A stretch of DNA of 64,000 nt from the NCBI RefSeq assembly GCF_000720925.1, contig NZ_JOEE01000004.1:124001-188000 (forward strand). Reading direction: 5' to 3'. Below the pieces are notes generated by a model, which was not told the DNA's origin, made no database searches, and worked only from the letters and a program-made list of their open reading frames with translations. Below, piece after piece: positions 19,248 to 30,333 of the stretch (within the stretch, counting starts at the first letter, position 1; every line of letters begins with the position of its first letter). Source of the stretch: Phycicoccus jejuensis. GTDB lineage: Bacteria > Actinomycetota > Actinomycetes > Actinomycetales > Dermatophilaceae. Position numbers and translations under genes: made by a program.

Positions 19248-20741
19248 TCAGCCCTCGGCGGGGGCGCGGACCTCGCGGCGCAGGATCTTGCCGGTCGGGC
19301 CCTTGGGCAGCGCGTCGACGACCCACACCTTCCGGGGGTACTTGTAGGCCGCGATGCGCTCCTTCGTGAACGCGATGACGTCCTCCGGCGTCGCGGTCGA
19401 GCCCTCGCGCAGCGCGACGGCCGCACCGACCTGCTCGCCGAGGAGGTCGTCGGGCAGGCCGACGACGGCGACCTCGAGGACGTCGGGGTGCTGGTAGACG
19501 ACCTCCTCGACCTCCCGGGGGTACACGTTCATCCCGCCGCGCAGGATCATGTCCTTCTTGCGGTCGACGATCGTGAAGTAGCCCTCGTCGTCCATCGTCG
19601 CGAGGTCGCCGGTGCGGAACCAGCCGTCGGGGATGGCCTCCGCGGTCGCCTCGGGCTTGTTCCAGTACCCCTTCATGACGTTGTCGCCACGGATGGCGAT
19701 CTCGCCGACCTCGCCGACCGGCACCTCGTTCCCGTCGAGGTCGACGCACCTCATCTCGCACCCGGGGATGGCCACGCCGATGGTGCCCGGCTTGCGCTCC
19801 TTGTCGGGCATGTTGAAGCTCGCGACGGGGGAGGTCTCGGACAGGCCGTAGCCCTCGAGGATGACGCAGCCGAACTTCTCCTCGAAGGCCTTCATCACCT
19901 CGAGCGGCATCGCGGACCCGCCACTGGCACAGGTGCGCAGCGAGCTGGCGTCCATCCCGTCCGAGCTCGGGTGGTTGAGGATCGCGGCGTACATCGTCGG
20001 CACGCCCTGCATGATCGTCACCCGCTCCTTCTCGATGACCTCGACCGCGGCCTGCGGGTCGAAGCGGGGGATGAGGGCGAGCGAGGCGCCCGAGATCGTC
20101 GCCGCGTTGAGCCCGACGACGAGCCCGAACACGTGGAAGAGGGGCAGGCAGCCCATGACGACGTCGTCGGCGGTCATCTGCTGGATGACCTGCGCCGAGC
20201 GCATCGCGTTGAGGTGGATGTTGCTGTGGGTCAGCTCGGCGCCCTTCGGGCGGCCGGTCGTGCCCGAGGTGTAGAGGATGATCGCGGTGTCGTCGTCCTC
20301 GCGGGGAGTGGGCTCGGGGACCGGCGTCCCGCCCTCGAAGTCCTCCGGGCCCATCGCGCCCGTCGTCACGACCCGGGTGCCGCTGTTCTGCGCCCCCTTG
20401 ACCGCCTCGTCGACGAAGTCCGGCCAGACGAAGGCGATCTTCGCGCCGGAGTCGGTGAAGAAGTAGTCGATCTCGCCGGACTTGAGGAGCGGGTTCATCG
20501 GGACGACGATGCCGCCGGCGAGGAGGATGCCCCAGTAGACGACCGGGAAGGCCGGCACGTTGGGGAGGATGACGGCGACGCGGTCACCGGGCTGGATGCC
20601 GTTCTCGCGCAACGTCCCCGCGACCTTGGCGGCCATGCCGTGCAGCTGGGCATAGGTGACGCCCTGGCCGTTGACCCGCAGCGCGTCCTGCTCGGGGTGC
20701 GCCGCGGCGGTCGTCGTGAGGTTGGTCGAGAGGTTGGTCAT
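19248..20741 (-). CDS. Long-chain fatty-acid--CoA ligase (acyl-CoA synthetase)
   Basis: 497 residues of the ANL superfamily. The AMP-binding P-loop YTSGTTGRPKG is at 157-167, then GYGLSETSPV, the hinge GWFRTGDLATMDDEGYFTIV, and catalytic K485 in PTGKILRRE. It activates a fatty acid to acyl-CoA through an acyl-adenylate, feeding beta-oxidation with the ETF and enoyl-CoA hydratase elsewhere in the window. CCAGGAGCACCG before the ATG is a good ribosome site. Convergent with the DMT transporter. Confidence 0.93.
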   Translation of the reverse strand: MTNLSTNLTTTAAAHPEQDALRVNGQGVTYAQLHGMAAKVAGTLRENGIQPGDRVAVILPNVPAFPVVYWGILLAGGIVVPMNPLLKSGEIDYFFTDSGAKIAFVWPDFVDEAVKGAQNSGTRVVTTGAMGPEDFEGGTPVPEPTPREDDDTAIILYTSGTTGRPKGAELTHSNIHLNAMRSAQVIQQMTADDVVMGCLPLFHVFGLVVGLNAATISGASLALIPRFDPQAAVEVIEKERVTIMQGVPTMYAAILNHPSSDGMDASSLRTCASGGSAMPLEVMKAFEEKFGCVILEGYGLSETSPVASFNMPDKERKPGTIGVAIPGCEMRCVDLDGNEVPVGEVGEIAIRGDNVMKGYWNKPEATAEAIPDGWFRTGDLATMDDEGYFTIVDRKKDMILRGGMNVYPREVEEVVYQHPDVLEVAVVGLPDDLLGEQVGAAVALREGSTATPEDVIAFTKERIAAYKYPRKVWVVDALPKGPTGKILRREVRAPAEG

Positions 20742-20852
20742 CGGTGCTCCTGGGTCCGGCGTCGGTGACGGACCCCCATCCTCGTACGCCGGGGCGCGCT
20801 CGCGCCAGAGGTCGGTCGACCCGGCTCTCCTCGTGTCGAGGCGCGGGACCGC

Positions 20853-21218
20853 TCAGTCCTCGTCGACCGGGCGGACCTCGACGACCGGGTGGGCCCGCAG
20901 CAGGACGCGGGCGGCCTCGACGACCGCGTCCCGATCGCTCGCCTGCACGACGTAGAAGCCCGAGAGCTGCTCGGCGGTCTCGGCGAAGGGCCCGTCGGTG
21001 ACGAGGGCGTCCCCGCTCGGGTCCCGGCGCAGCGTGGCGACGCCGGCGCTCGGACCGAGGGCCGCGCCACCGGTCACCGACCCGCCGGCGGCGCGCAGCC
21101 GCTCGACGAACTCGACGTCGGTGTCGTAGGTGGCCTGGCGCTGGTCGGCGGTGGCGGCCAGCCAGGCCGCCTCGTCGTCGGCGGGGAACATGACGATGAA
21201 CTCGGGCACGGTGGGCAT
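20853..21218 (-). CDS. YCII-related protein
   Basis: 121 residues with the YCII/DGPF fold: PEFIVMFPADDEAAW at the start, a central ALVTDGPFAETAEQLSGFYVV (the DGPF motif), and a C-terminal VEVRPV. These small dimeric proteins are often next to ECF sigma genes, but not here. The start may be ATG 21218 or GTG 21209. Divergent from the DinB-like gene. Function unknown. Confidence 0.8.
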   Translation of the reverse strand: MPTVPEFIVMFPADDEAAWLAATADQRQATYDTDVEFVERLRAAGGSVTGGAALGPSAGVATLRRDPSGDALVTDGPFAETAEQLSGFYVVQASDRDAVVEAARVLLRAHPVVEVRPVDED

Positions 21219-21316
21219 CCTCTCGTGGGGGCGGTCACCGGGACGACGAGCGAGCGGCTCGGTTCTCGACAGCCGCCCTCCCACGACCTCGCACGGCGGC
21301 GGGCTAGCCTCGCCGG

Positions 21317-21793
21317 ATGACCGCCGCCGACGAGCTGCTCGCCTCCTGCGAGGGCCTCCTCGACCAGTACGAGGCGCTGTGCCGTGAGCTGGGCGAGCAC
21401 CACGTCAACGCCCGGCTCGACGAGGTGCCCGGGTCGAACAGCGCCTTCGCGCTCGTGACGCACGTCGCGGGAGTCATGGCGCGGTGGGGGAGGACCGTCA
21501 ACCGCGGCCTGCCCGTGCCGCGCGACCGGGACGCGGAGTTCCGTGCCGCGGGCACGGCGGAGGAGGCGCTCGCCCTGCTGGCGCGCGCCCGCCGCGACCT
21601 GGCCGACGACGTGCGCGCCGCGCGGCTCGGGCACCCGCCCGTCGCACCCCCGCCGGACCAGCCGGACGCGTACCCCACCCAGGGTGCGGTCCTGCTCCAC
21701 GTCCACGAGGAGCTCGCCCAGCACCTCGGGCAGCTGGAGGTGACGCGCGACATCGTCCTCCAGCGTGCCCGCCGCCAGGCCGGGCAGCGCTAG
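21317..21793 (+). CDS. DinB-superfamily (DUF664/DinB_2) four-helix protein
   Basis: 158 residues, all helical, with metal-site histidines in the DinB pattern: a His in ALVTHVAGVMARW and the C-terminal LLHVHEELAQHLGQLEVTRD. Such proteins bind a divalent metal and some are thiol-dependent S-transferases (bacillithiol/mycothiol). Which applies here is not known. TAGCCT (21305-21310) ends 6 bases before the ATG, a leaderless start. Confidence 0.85.
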   Translation: MTAADELLASCEGLLDQYEALCRELGEHHVNARLDEVPGSNSAFALVTHVAGVMARWGRTVNRGLPVPRDRDAEFRAAGTAEEALALLARARRDLADDVRAARLGHPPVAPPPDQPDAYPTQGAVLLHVHEELAQHLGQLEVTRDIVLQRARRQAGQR

Positions 21794-21837
21794 GGTCCGT
21801 CGCAGGAGGGCGGGGGGTCCGTCCGGGAGGGACGGTC

Positions 21838-24397
<2,560 letters not shown>

Positions 24398-24415
24398 GGC
24401 CCCCGCCCGCGCGCG

Positions 24416-25417
24416 TCAGTGGTGGCCCTCGATCTGGTTCTGGATCGCCGCGTTGATGTTCTTGCCGGCGTCGCTCGCGTTGCCCGGCACCCCGTCCCGG
24501 AACGCCTCGCGCACGACCTTGGCCCAGAGGGCGGGGTCGTTGGCGAACAGGTGGCGGTACTGCGGCTTGACGTTGACGAGGTTCATCGCGTCGCGCACGG
24601 ACATCCCGTTGAGCAGGTGGGCGGGGTCGTTGACCACGTTGCTCCACCGCAGGTTGGGGTGGTTCGGCACCGAGTAGCGGTTGCCGAGGAAGCGCGGGAT
24701 GTCGTTGAGGATGTCGCGGAGCTCGTGCATGAGGCTGTCGAGGTCGGTGACCGAGTTCTTGAGCCCGGTGATCTTCGGACCGATCTCAGCGACGAGCGCC
24801 GACACGCGGGTCGTCGCCTGGTGGATGACCAGCGGGGTCGCCGCGCCGAGGGTGATGACGAGCTCGGCGACATAGCTGCAGATCGCCCCGGCGATCTGCG
24901 CCAGGGCGTCGCGCAGCAGCCCGTGGACGAAGCCCACGATGACCGCGGCGGCCTCGGTGCCGATCGACATGGCCCGGGCGGCGCCGGACCAGAACGACAG
25001 GCGGTCGGACATCTCGTCGACGTGCTCGCGGTAGCGCGTCATGTTGGGGCCGGACATGCCCTCGAGCTTCTGGTTCGCCCCCATGACGAAGGTCGTGTTG
25101 CTCGCCGAGAGGCTGTTGGCGACGTTGAGCCACGTGCCGGCGAAGGCGCTGACCTCCTCGGGGTTGCCCGCGAGGTCGTCGAACCAGCTCTTGATCGGGT
25201 CCAGGTGGTCGATGACCCACCCGATGCCTGCGGCGAACAGGCTGCCCAGCGGGTCACTCACCGTCGCCACGACGTCGAACCCGACGGCCACGCCCGACAG
25301 CGCCGCGTCGACCCAGCTGCGGTCGCCGATGGCCTGGCACAGTGAGGTGCCCGAGTCGATGAGACCGGCGCCCGAGGTGGCCGACCGCTCGCCCGGGGCG
25401 ACGACGAGGTCGCTCAT
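24416..25417 (-). CDS. Type-VII-secretion effector-like helical protein with unrecognised C-terminal domain
   Basis: 333 residues. Residues 1-240 are mostly helical, resembling ESX-secreted proteins: a WXG-type turn W143-S-G145 in SFWSGAARAM, hydrophobic helices at about 154-168 and 172-198, and a heptad-like stretch 203-240. The C-terminal 90 residues (RYSVPNHPNLRWSN onward, ending QIEGHH) look like a separate folded domain that I cannot assign. The ATG overlaps the stop of the EspC-like gene (ATGA), so the two are co-translated, as WXG partners usually are. A toxin role is possible but no immunity gene is evident. Confidence 0.6.
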   Translation of the reverse strand: MSDLVVAPGERSATSGAGLIDSGTSLCQAIGDRSWVDAALSGVAVGFDVVATVSDPLGSLFAAGIGWVIDHLDPIKSWFDDLAGNPEEVSAFAGTWLNVANSLSASNTTFVMGANQKLEGMSGPNMTRYREHVDEMSDRLSFWSGAARAMSIGTEAAAVIVGFVHGLLRDALAQIAGAICSYVAELVITLGAATPLVIHQATTRVSALVAEIGPKITGLKNSVTDLDSLMHELRDILNDIPRFLGNRYSVPNHPNLRWSNVVNDPAHLLNGMSVRDAMNLVNVKPQYRHLFANDPALWAKVVREAFRDGVPGNASDAGKNINAAIQNQIEGHH

Positions 25418-25713
25418 CGGCCGGCCCCCGCGACGTTCCCGGCGGCGCTCGCGTCGTCGTCCTGGTAGTTCGTCACCTGCGTGCGCAGGATGGTCACCGT
25501 CTCGCCGAGGTCGGCGGCGGCGTTCGAGATGCCGGTGTTGACCGCGCCCGCGAAGAGCCCGACCGTGCTCGCGAGGAACTGGTTGATGACCCCGAAGGAC
25601 GACCCGTCGAGCGTCGTCTCCGCGGCCGTCGAGCTCGAGCGCACGTCGGCCTCGATGCCGGCCAGGCTCACGGCATGCTGCTGGATGCCCGTGGGGTTCA
25701 CGTCGTACTGCAC
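25414..25713 (-). CDS. EspC-like / WXG100-superfamily T7SS target
   Basis: 99 residues. It starts VQYDVNPTGIQQHAVSLAGI, like EspC/DUF2580 type VII targets that begin with a VDP/VNP segment. A helix-turn-helix hairpin follows, and near the C-terminus Y83-Q-D-D-D87 matches the YxxxD/E export motif. GTG 25713 has GGGAGGG about 9 bases upstream. It precedes and overlaps the effector-like gene. No EccC, EccD or mycosin gene occurs in the window, so any secretion machine must be elsewhere. Confidence 0.7.
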   Translation of the reverse strand: MQYDVNPTGIQQHAVSLAGIEADVRSSSTAAETTLDGSSFGVINQFLASTVGLFAGAVNTGISNAAADLGETVTILRTQVTNYQDDDASAAGNVAGAGR

Positions 25714-25840
25714 GGTGTTCCGTCCCTCCCGAGGTCCCTCGACCCCTCCGCCCGTACGATATGCGGACTCGCCACCCCTGACGATGGGGAGCGCTCCCCG
25801 CCGGGTGTCGGGGTGGGAATCTCGACCGAAGGGACGACCG

Positions 25841-26191
25841 ATGGCCTGGGGGCTGCGGCTTCTGCTCGTGCTGGTGGGGATCGGGGTGGTCGGCATCGCT
25901 GCACTCGCCCTGTGGCTCATCGTCCGCCCGGTCGTCACCGAGGCGCTCCGTGCACGCGCGACGGGGGACTGGTGGGTCCCGTTCCTGCCGAACGCAACCG
26001 GCGGATACGGGCCGCTGGCCGAGAACCACTGGTGGTCGGCCATGCGCGCCGAGACCCCCGGGTCGTCCGGCGGACTCGCGGTGCGCTGGGGCTTCTGGGC
26101 CCTCATGAGCGTGCTGCTCGTCGTCGCCGCGGGCAGCATCGTCGTCAACGTCCTGCGTCTCCTGGCCCGAGGCTGGTCGGCGGTCGGCTAG
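25841..26191 (+). CDS. Small tryptophan-rich membrane protein beside the T7SS-like module
   Basis: 116 residues: helix 1 at about 5-28 (LRLLLVLVGIGVVGIAALAL), an extracytoplasmic or cytoplasmic loop rich in Trp (GDWWVPFLPNATGGYG, NHWWSAM), and helix 2 at about 85-107. GAAGGGA lies 7 bases before the ATG. It diverges from the EspC-like gene. No family recognised. Confidence 0.65.
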   Translation: MAWGLRLLLVLVGIGVVGIAALALWLIVRPVVTEALRARATGDWWVPFLPNATGGYGPLAENHWWSAMRAETPGSSGGLAVRWGFWALMSVLLVVAAGSIVVNVLRLLARGWSAVG

Positions 26192-26210
26192 GACGCGACC
26201 GGCCTCCGGC

Positions 26211-26666
26211 TCACCACATCCCGCCGCCGGACGGCGGCGGGGGCGGGGGACGCCTCGGTCCGCGGTCGCCCTCGTCGGTCCCCGTGCGCAGCACGGCCGG
26301 CCGGTGGAGCGCACCGGCCTCCCACTGTTCGCGGACGGTGCGGACCTCGGAGGCGTCCTCGCCGAACGCGTCCTCGGCGGTGCGTACGACATGGCGGGCG
26401 ACCTCGGCCCGGGCACGTGAGATGGCCTCGCCCACCCGCGCGGCCAGCGCGTCGCCGCCGTCGACGCAGGCGCTCGTCGCGATGCGCAGGTCGACGAGGG
26501 CTCCGGTGCCGCTCACCGTCGCTCGCACGCCCTCGTGCTCGCCGGCGGCTCGCTGCTGCTCGGCGGTGCGACGCCACTCGAGGGCGGTGCGCGCGCGGGT
26601 GGCGAGCCGGTCGAGCTCGGCCTGGCCGAGCCCGTCGATGCGGCTGAGGTCGTCGAACCCGCTCAC
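26211..26666 (-). CDS. YbaB/EbfC-like protein with proline-rich tail
   Basis: 151 residues. The middle (GVRATVSGTGALVDLRIA) is the YbaB-type beta hairpin, flanked by helices, as in ESX-associated YbaB proteins of actinobacteria. The tail is RRPPPPPPSGGGMW, unusual for a nucleoid-associated YbaB and reminiscent of disordered tails of secreted ESX-associated proteins. GTG 26666 overlaps the upstream stop (GTGA), with GGGAGG upstream. Confidence 0.65.
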   Translation of the reverse strand: MSGFDDLSRIDGLGQAELDRLATRARTALEWRRTAEQQRAAGEHEGVRATVSGTGALVDLRIATSACVDGGDALAARVGEAISRARAEVARHVVRTAEDAFGEDASEVRTVREQWEAGALHRPAVLRTGTDEGDRGPRRPPPPPPSGGGMW

Positions 26667-27082
26667 CAGGCACCTCCCTGCGGTCGGGGGCGGGGGTCCG
26701 GCTCGTCGCGCTCGGCGCGGGGGGTGAGCCGCTCGACCTCGTCCGTCACCGCGGCCGTGGTGGCCGACCCGGGTCCCCACGCCGCCGCGGTGGACTCCTC
26801 CGTGCGCCGGCGCAGGTCGCGCTGGGCCTCGGCGTGCGCCTCGAGCACGGCCTGGGCGACGGCCTGACCGCCGTGGCCGGCGGCGGTGTCGCTGATGCCG
26901 AGCCCGACGACGGTGCCGCCCAGGTCGACCTCGACGCTCACGCCCCCGCGCAGGGCCGTGCCCCGGCCGGTGAGCTGCTCCATCTCGCGCACCCAGACGC
27001 CGGACCGCTGCGCGCGCTCGTGCGCGGCCTCGATCTGGGCGTCGATGTCTCCGTAGCCGTTCCCGGCCGATGACCCCACCAT
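26663..27082 (-). CDS. Second YbaB/EbfC-like protein
   Basis: 139 residues with the same plan as its neighbour: helix (YGDIDAQIEAAHERAQRS), beta hairpin (GGVSVEVDLGGTVVGLGIS), helix (GQAVAQAVLEAHAEAQRDL), then a charged, proline-rich tail. ATG 27082 is chosen because a reverse-strand TAGGGT (27095-27090) ends 7 bases upstream; the GTG at 27091 would overlap that hexamer. It is first in a two-gene operon. Confidence 0.65.
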   Translation of the reverse strand: MVGSSAGNGYGDIDAQIEAAHERAQRSGVWVREMEQLTGRGTALRGGVSVEVDLGGTVVGLGISDTAAGHGGQAVAQAVLEAHAEAQRDLRRRTEESTAAAWGPGSATTAAVTDEVERLTPRAERDEPDPRPRPQGGAW

Positions 27083-27144
27083 GGGCGCCACCCTAGAGGA
27101 CCGGCGCTCCCCCGGGGCGTGGTCGCGACGGCTACCGTGCGGGG

Positions 27145-27696
27145 GTGGTCGACGACGTGCGCGAGGTGGTGGTCCGGGTGCAGCGAGGGTTGCGCCTCCT
27201 GGCCACCGTGATCATGGCGCCCCTCTGCCTGGGCATCCTCCTGGCGGTCGTCGACGCGGCCCGCGCCGGCGACCCCGGCGTCCCGCTGGGCCGTTCGGGG
27301 TGGACGGGCTACGTCGTCGGCGGCTGGCTGGTGTCCGGCCTCCTCCTCGTCGCGATGGCGGGGTCGCTCCTCGTGCTCTGGCGCACGGAGGTCCGCGTCG
27401 GGCCGTGGACCGTCACCCGGCGGACGGTGTTCACCCGGCGGGAGACCGGACTGCAGGACCTGCGACGCGTCGTGCTCCGCGGGCCGACGACCGTCTCGCC
27501 CACCGGCCCTCGGCCCGCGGCCGTCCTCCTCGTCGACAAGGACGGTCGGACCGCGGCCGCGCTGCGGCCCAGCGAGACGGGCTTCCCGGAGTCCCTGGCC
27601 GTCGTGCGTGGCTGGGTGGAACGCCGTCCCGACCTCGTGCGCGACGAGGACACCGCGGCGCTGCTCAGGGCCGTCGGTCCCCGCACCCCCGCCTGA
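27145..27696 (+). CDS. Two-helix membrane protein with a PH-like domain
   Basis: 183 residues: helices at about 17-38 and 52-75, then a soluble half (WRTEVRVGPWTVTRRTVFTR onward) resembling the PH-like domains of small actinobacterial membrane proteins. TACCGT (27133-27138) ends 6 bases before GTG 27145, a leaderless start. It diverges from the YbaB pair and may belong to the same locus. Function unknown. Confidence 0.65.
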   Translation: MVDDVREVVVRVQRGLRLLATVIMAPLCLGILLAVVDAARAGDPGVPLGRSGWTGYVVGGWLVSGLLLVAMAGSLLVLWRTEVRVGPWTVTRRTVFTRRETGLQDLRRVVLRGPTTVSPTGPRPAAVLLVDKDGRTAAALRPSETGFPESLAVVRGWVERRPDLVRDEDTAALLRAVGPRTPA

Positions 27697-27706
27697 GCGG
27701 GTCCTG

Positions 27707-28378
27707 CTACTCGACGGGGGTGCTGCGCAGCGCCCGAGGCGCGTTGAGGTCCAGGGCCACGGCCACGACCCGGATGACGAAGACCAGTCCCACGCACAGC
27801 CAGGCCGTGAGGGGCGTCAGGGCGTCGAGGTCGTGCAGGAGGACGACGAGCGCCGCCCCGACGAGGGCCGGCACGGCGTAGAGCTCGCGCTGGAGCACCT
27901 CGGGGACCTGACGGGCGAGGACGTCGCGGAGCATCCCGCCGCCCACCGCCGTGATGCCCCCGATGAGCGTCGCGGCCAGCGGCCCGGCCGACCGGTCGAG
28001 GGCGACGAGGGCGCCGCTCACGGCGAAGACCGCGAGCCCGGCCGCGTCGAGCAGGCGCACGACCGACGAGACCCGGCGTCGCCGAGCGTGCGGGCGGGTC
28101 GAGGACGACTGCTCCCACGTGCCGTGGAGGAGGAACACCCCGAGGCCGGCGGTCACGGCCGCGGCCAGCAGGCGCCAGTCGCTCACCGCCACCGGCGGGG
28201 TGATGCCGAGGAAGAGGTCGCGGATGATCCCGCCCCCGAGGCCGGCGACCCAGCCGAGCACGAGGATGCCGAAGAGGTCCAGCCCCCGACGGACCGCGAC
28301 GATGGCGCCCGAGAGGGCGAAGACGAAGACCCCGACGACGTCGAGGACCGTCTGGAGCGACGCGGTGTCGGTGAGCAC
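27707..28378 (-). CDS. Trimeric intracellular cation channel (TRIC) family protein
   Basis: 223 residues with two three-helix repeats of the UPF0126/TRIC family. Each repeat has the glycine-rich selectivity segment: GWVAGLGGGIIRDLFLG and GGITAVGGGMLRDVLAR. Bacterial homologues form homotrimeric potassium-permeable channels. GTG 28378 is preceded by a reverse-strand GAGAAT at 6 bases. Convergent with the PH-like gene. Confidence 0.9.
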   Translation of the reverse strand: MLTDTASLQTVLDVVGVFVFALSGAIVAVRRGLDLFGILVLGWVAGLGGGIIRDLFLGITPPVAVSDWRLLAAAVTAGLGVFLLHGTWEQSSSTRPHARRRRVSSVVRLLDAAGLAVFAVSGALVALDRSAGPLAATLIGGITAVGGGMLRDVLARQVPEVLQRELYAVPALVGAALVVLLHDLDALTPLTAWLCVGLVFVIRVVAVALDLNAPRALRSTPVE

Positions 28379-28510
28379 CGGCCGATTCTCGCAGCGGCAC
28401 GGGCCGGCGGGGACGAGGGGCCGACCGCCGTCCTCGACGCGACCGGTCCTGCGTCTCGCTGTTCCGGGCGCCGCGCGGCCGTGACCGCGTGCCCCCATAG
28501 ACTGACCGCC

Positions 28511-28807
28511 ATGGCCGACCTGACCCGCGACGACGTCGCGCACCTCGCCGGGCTCGCCCGGATCGACCTCTCGGACGCCGAGCTCGACCGCATGGTCGGG
28601 GAGCTGGGCGTCATCCTCGAGTCCGTCGCGACGGTGCAGCAGGCCCCGATCGCCGACGTCGAGCCGATGAGCCACCCGCTGCCGCTCGTCAACGTGACCC
28701 GCCCGGACGTCGTCCGGCCGTCGCTGACGCCGCAGGAGGCGCTCGCCGGTGCCCCCGAGAGCGAGCAGCAGCGCTTCAGCGTGCCCCGCATCCTGGACGA
28801 GGAGTGA
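28511..28807 (+). CDS. gatC: Glutamyl/aspartyl-tRNA amidotransferase subunit C
   Basis: 98 residues, standard GatC. It starts [19 protein letters not shown] and has the belt segment [17 protein letters not shown] that wraps GatA. It stabilises GatA in the GatCAB complex converting Glu-tRNA(Gln) and Asp-tRNA(Asn). TAGACT (28498-28503) ends 7 bases before the ATG. First gene of gatCAB, overlapping gatA by GTGA. Confidence 0.97.
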   Translation: MADLTRDDVAHLAGLARIDLSDAELDRMVGELGVILESVATVQQAPIADVEPMSHPLPLVNVTRPDVVRPSLTPQEALAGAPESEQQRFSVPRILDEE

Positions 28808-30333
28808 CCGATCGCGTGACCACCGACCTGACCCGCGCCACCGCCGCCGAGCTCGCCGACCTCCTCGGCGCCGGCTCGGTCTCCTCCCGCGAGGTGACCC
28901 GCGCGCTGCTCGACCGCACCGCCGCCGTCGACGGCGCGGTGCGCTCCTACCTGCACGTCGACGAGGACGGCGCGCTCGCCGCCGCCGACGACGTCGACCG
29001 CCGTCGCGCCGCGGGGGAGGAGCTGCACGCCCTCGCCGGCGTCCCCATCGCCGTCAAGGACGTCATGGCGACCCGCGGGCTGCCGACGACCTGCGGCAGC
29101 CGCATCCTCGAGGGCTGGGTGCCGCCGTACGACGCGACCGTCGTGCGCCGCCTGCGCGAGGCCGGCATGCCGATCCTCGGCAAGACGAACATGGACGAGT
29201 TCGCGATGGGCTCCTCGACCGAGCACAGCGCGTTCGGGCCGAGCCACAACCCGTGGGACCTCGACCGCATCCCCGGCGGCTCGGGCGGCGGCTCGTCGTC
29301 GGTCGTCGCCTCGTTCCAGGCGCCGCTGGCCATCGGCACCGACACCGGCGGCTCGATCCGCCAGCCGGCCGCGGTCACCGGCACGGTCGGCACCAAGCCG
29401 ACCTACGGCGGGGTCTCGCGCTACGGCCTCGTGGCGCTCGCGTCCTCCCTCGACCAGGCCGGCCCGTGCAGCCGCACCGTGCTGGACTCGGCTCTCCTGC
29501 ACGAGGTCATCGCCGGGCACGACCCGATGGACTCGACGTCCGTCGACGCCCCGGTGCCCGCCGTCGTCGAGGCCGCGCGCCGCGCCGACGTCAGCGGGAT
29601 GCGCATCGGCATCGTCCGCGAGCTGACCGGCGAGGGCTTCCAGCCCGGCGTCCAGGCCCGCTTCGACGAGGCCGTCCAGCACCTCGTCGACGCCGGGGCC
29701 GAGGTCGTCGAGGTCTCCTGCCCGTCCTTCACCTACGCGCTCGCCGCGTACTACCTGATCCTCCCGAGCGAGGCGAGCAGCAACCTGGCCAAGTTCGACG
29801 CGATGCGCTACGGCCTGCGGGTCACGCCGGACGGCATCGATGCGCCGAGCGCCGAGCAGGTCATGGCCGCGACCCGCGACGCGGGCTTCGGGGACGAGGT
29901 CAAGCGCCGCATCATCCTCGGCACCTACGCGCTCTCGAGCGGCTACTACGACGCGTACTACGGCTCCGCGCAGAAGGTGCGCCGGCTCATCGCCGACGAC
30001 TTCGCCGCCGCCTTCGAGACGGCCGACGTCCTCGTGACGCCGACCGCGCCGACCACCGCGTTCAGGCTCGGCGACAAGCTCGACGACCCGATGGCCATGT
30101 ACCTCAACGACATCGCGACGATCCCGGCCAACCTCGCCGGCATCCCCGGCCTGTCGCTGCCGAGCGGCCTCGCCGACGAGGACGGCCTCCCGGCCGGCTT
30201 CCAGGTGCTCGCCCCGGCGATGGCCGACGAGCGCCTGTACTCGGTGGGCGCGGCCCTCGAGGCCCGCCTCGCCGCGGCCTGGGGAGGCCCCCTGCTGGAC
30301 CGCGCGCCCGACCTGACGGAGGTGTCCCGATGA
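28804..30333 (+). CDS. gatA: Glutamyl/aspartyl-tRNA amidotransferase subunit A
   Basis: 509 residues of the amidase-signature family. The Ser-cisSer-Lys triad is intact: K85 (PIAVKDVM), S160 ([10 protein letters not shown]) and S184 ([12 protein letters not shown]). It releases ammonia from glutamine for GatB. GTG 28804 overlaps the gatC stop; GTG 28816 is an alternative. It ends with an ATGA overlap into gatB, so all three are translationally coupled. Confidence 0.97.
   Translation: MTDRVTTDLTRATAAELADLLGAGSVSSREVTRALLDRTAAVDGAVRSYLHVDEDGALAAADDVDRRRAAGEELHALAGVPIAVKDVMATRGLPTTCGSRILEGWVPPYDATVVRRLREAGMPILGKTNMDEFAMGSSTEHSAFGPSHNPWDLDRIPGGSGGGSSSVVASFQAPLAIGTDTGGSIRQPAAVTGTVGTKPTYGGVSRYGLVALASSLDQAGPCSRTVLDSALLHEVIAGHDPMDSTSVDAPVPAVVEAARRADVSGMRIGIVRELTGEGFQPGVQARFDEAVQHLVDAGAEVVEVSCPSFTYALAAYYLILPSEASSNLAKFDAMRYGLRVTPDGIDAPSAEQVMAATRDAGFGDEVKRRIILGTYALSSGYYDAYYGSAQKVRRLIADDFAAAFETADVLVTPTAPTTAFRLGDKLDDPMAMYLNDIATIPANLAGIPGLSLPSGLADEDGLPAGFQVLAPAMADERLYSVGAALEARLAAAWGGPLLDRAPDLTEVSR

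Noticed and set aside
24416..24430. C-terminal EGHH of the effector-like protein as a Tox-GHH nuclease signature
   Set aside because: The motif is at the very last residues with none of the downstream fold, so the match is probably chance.
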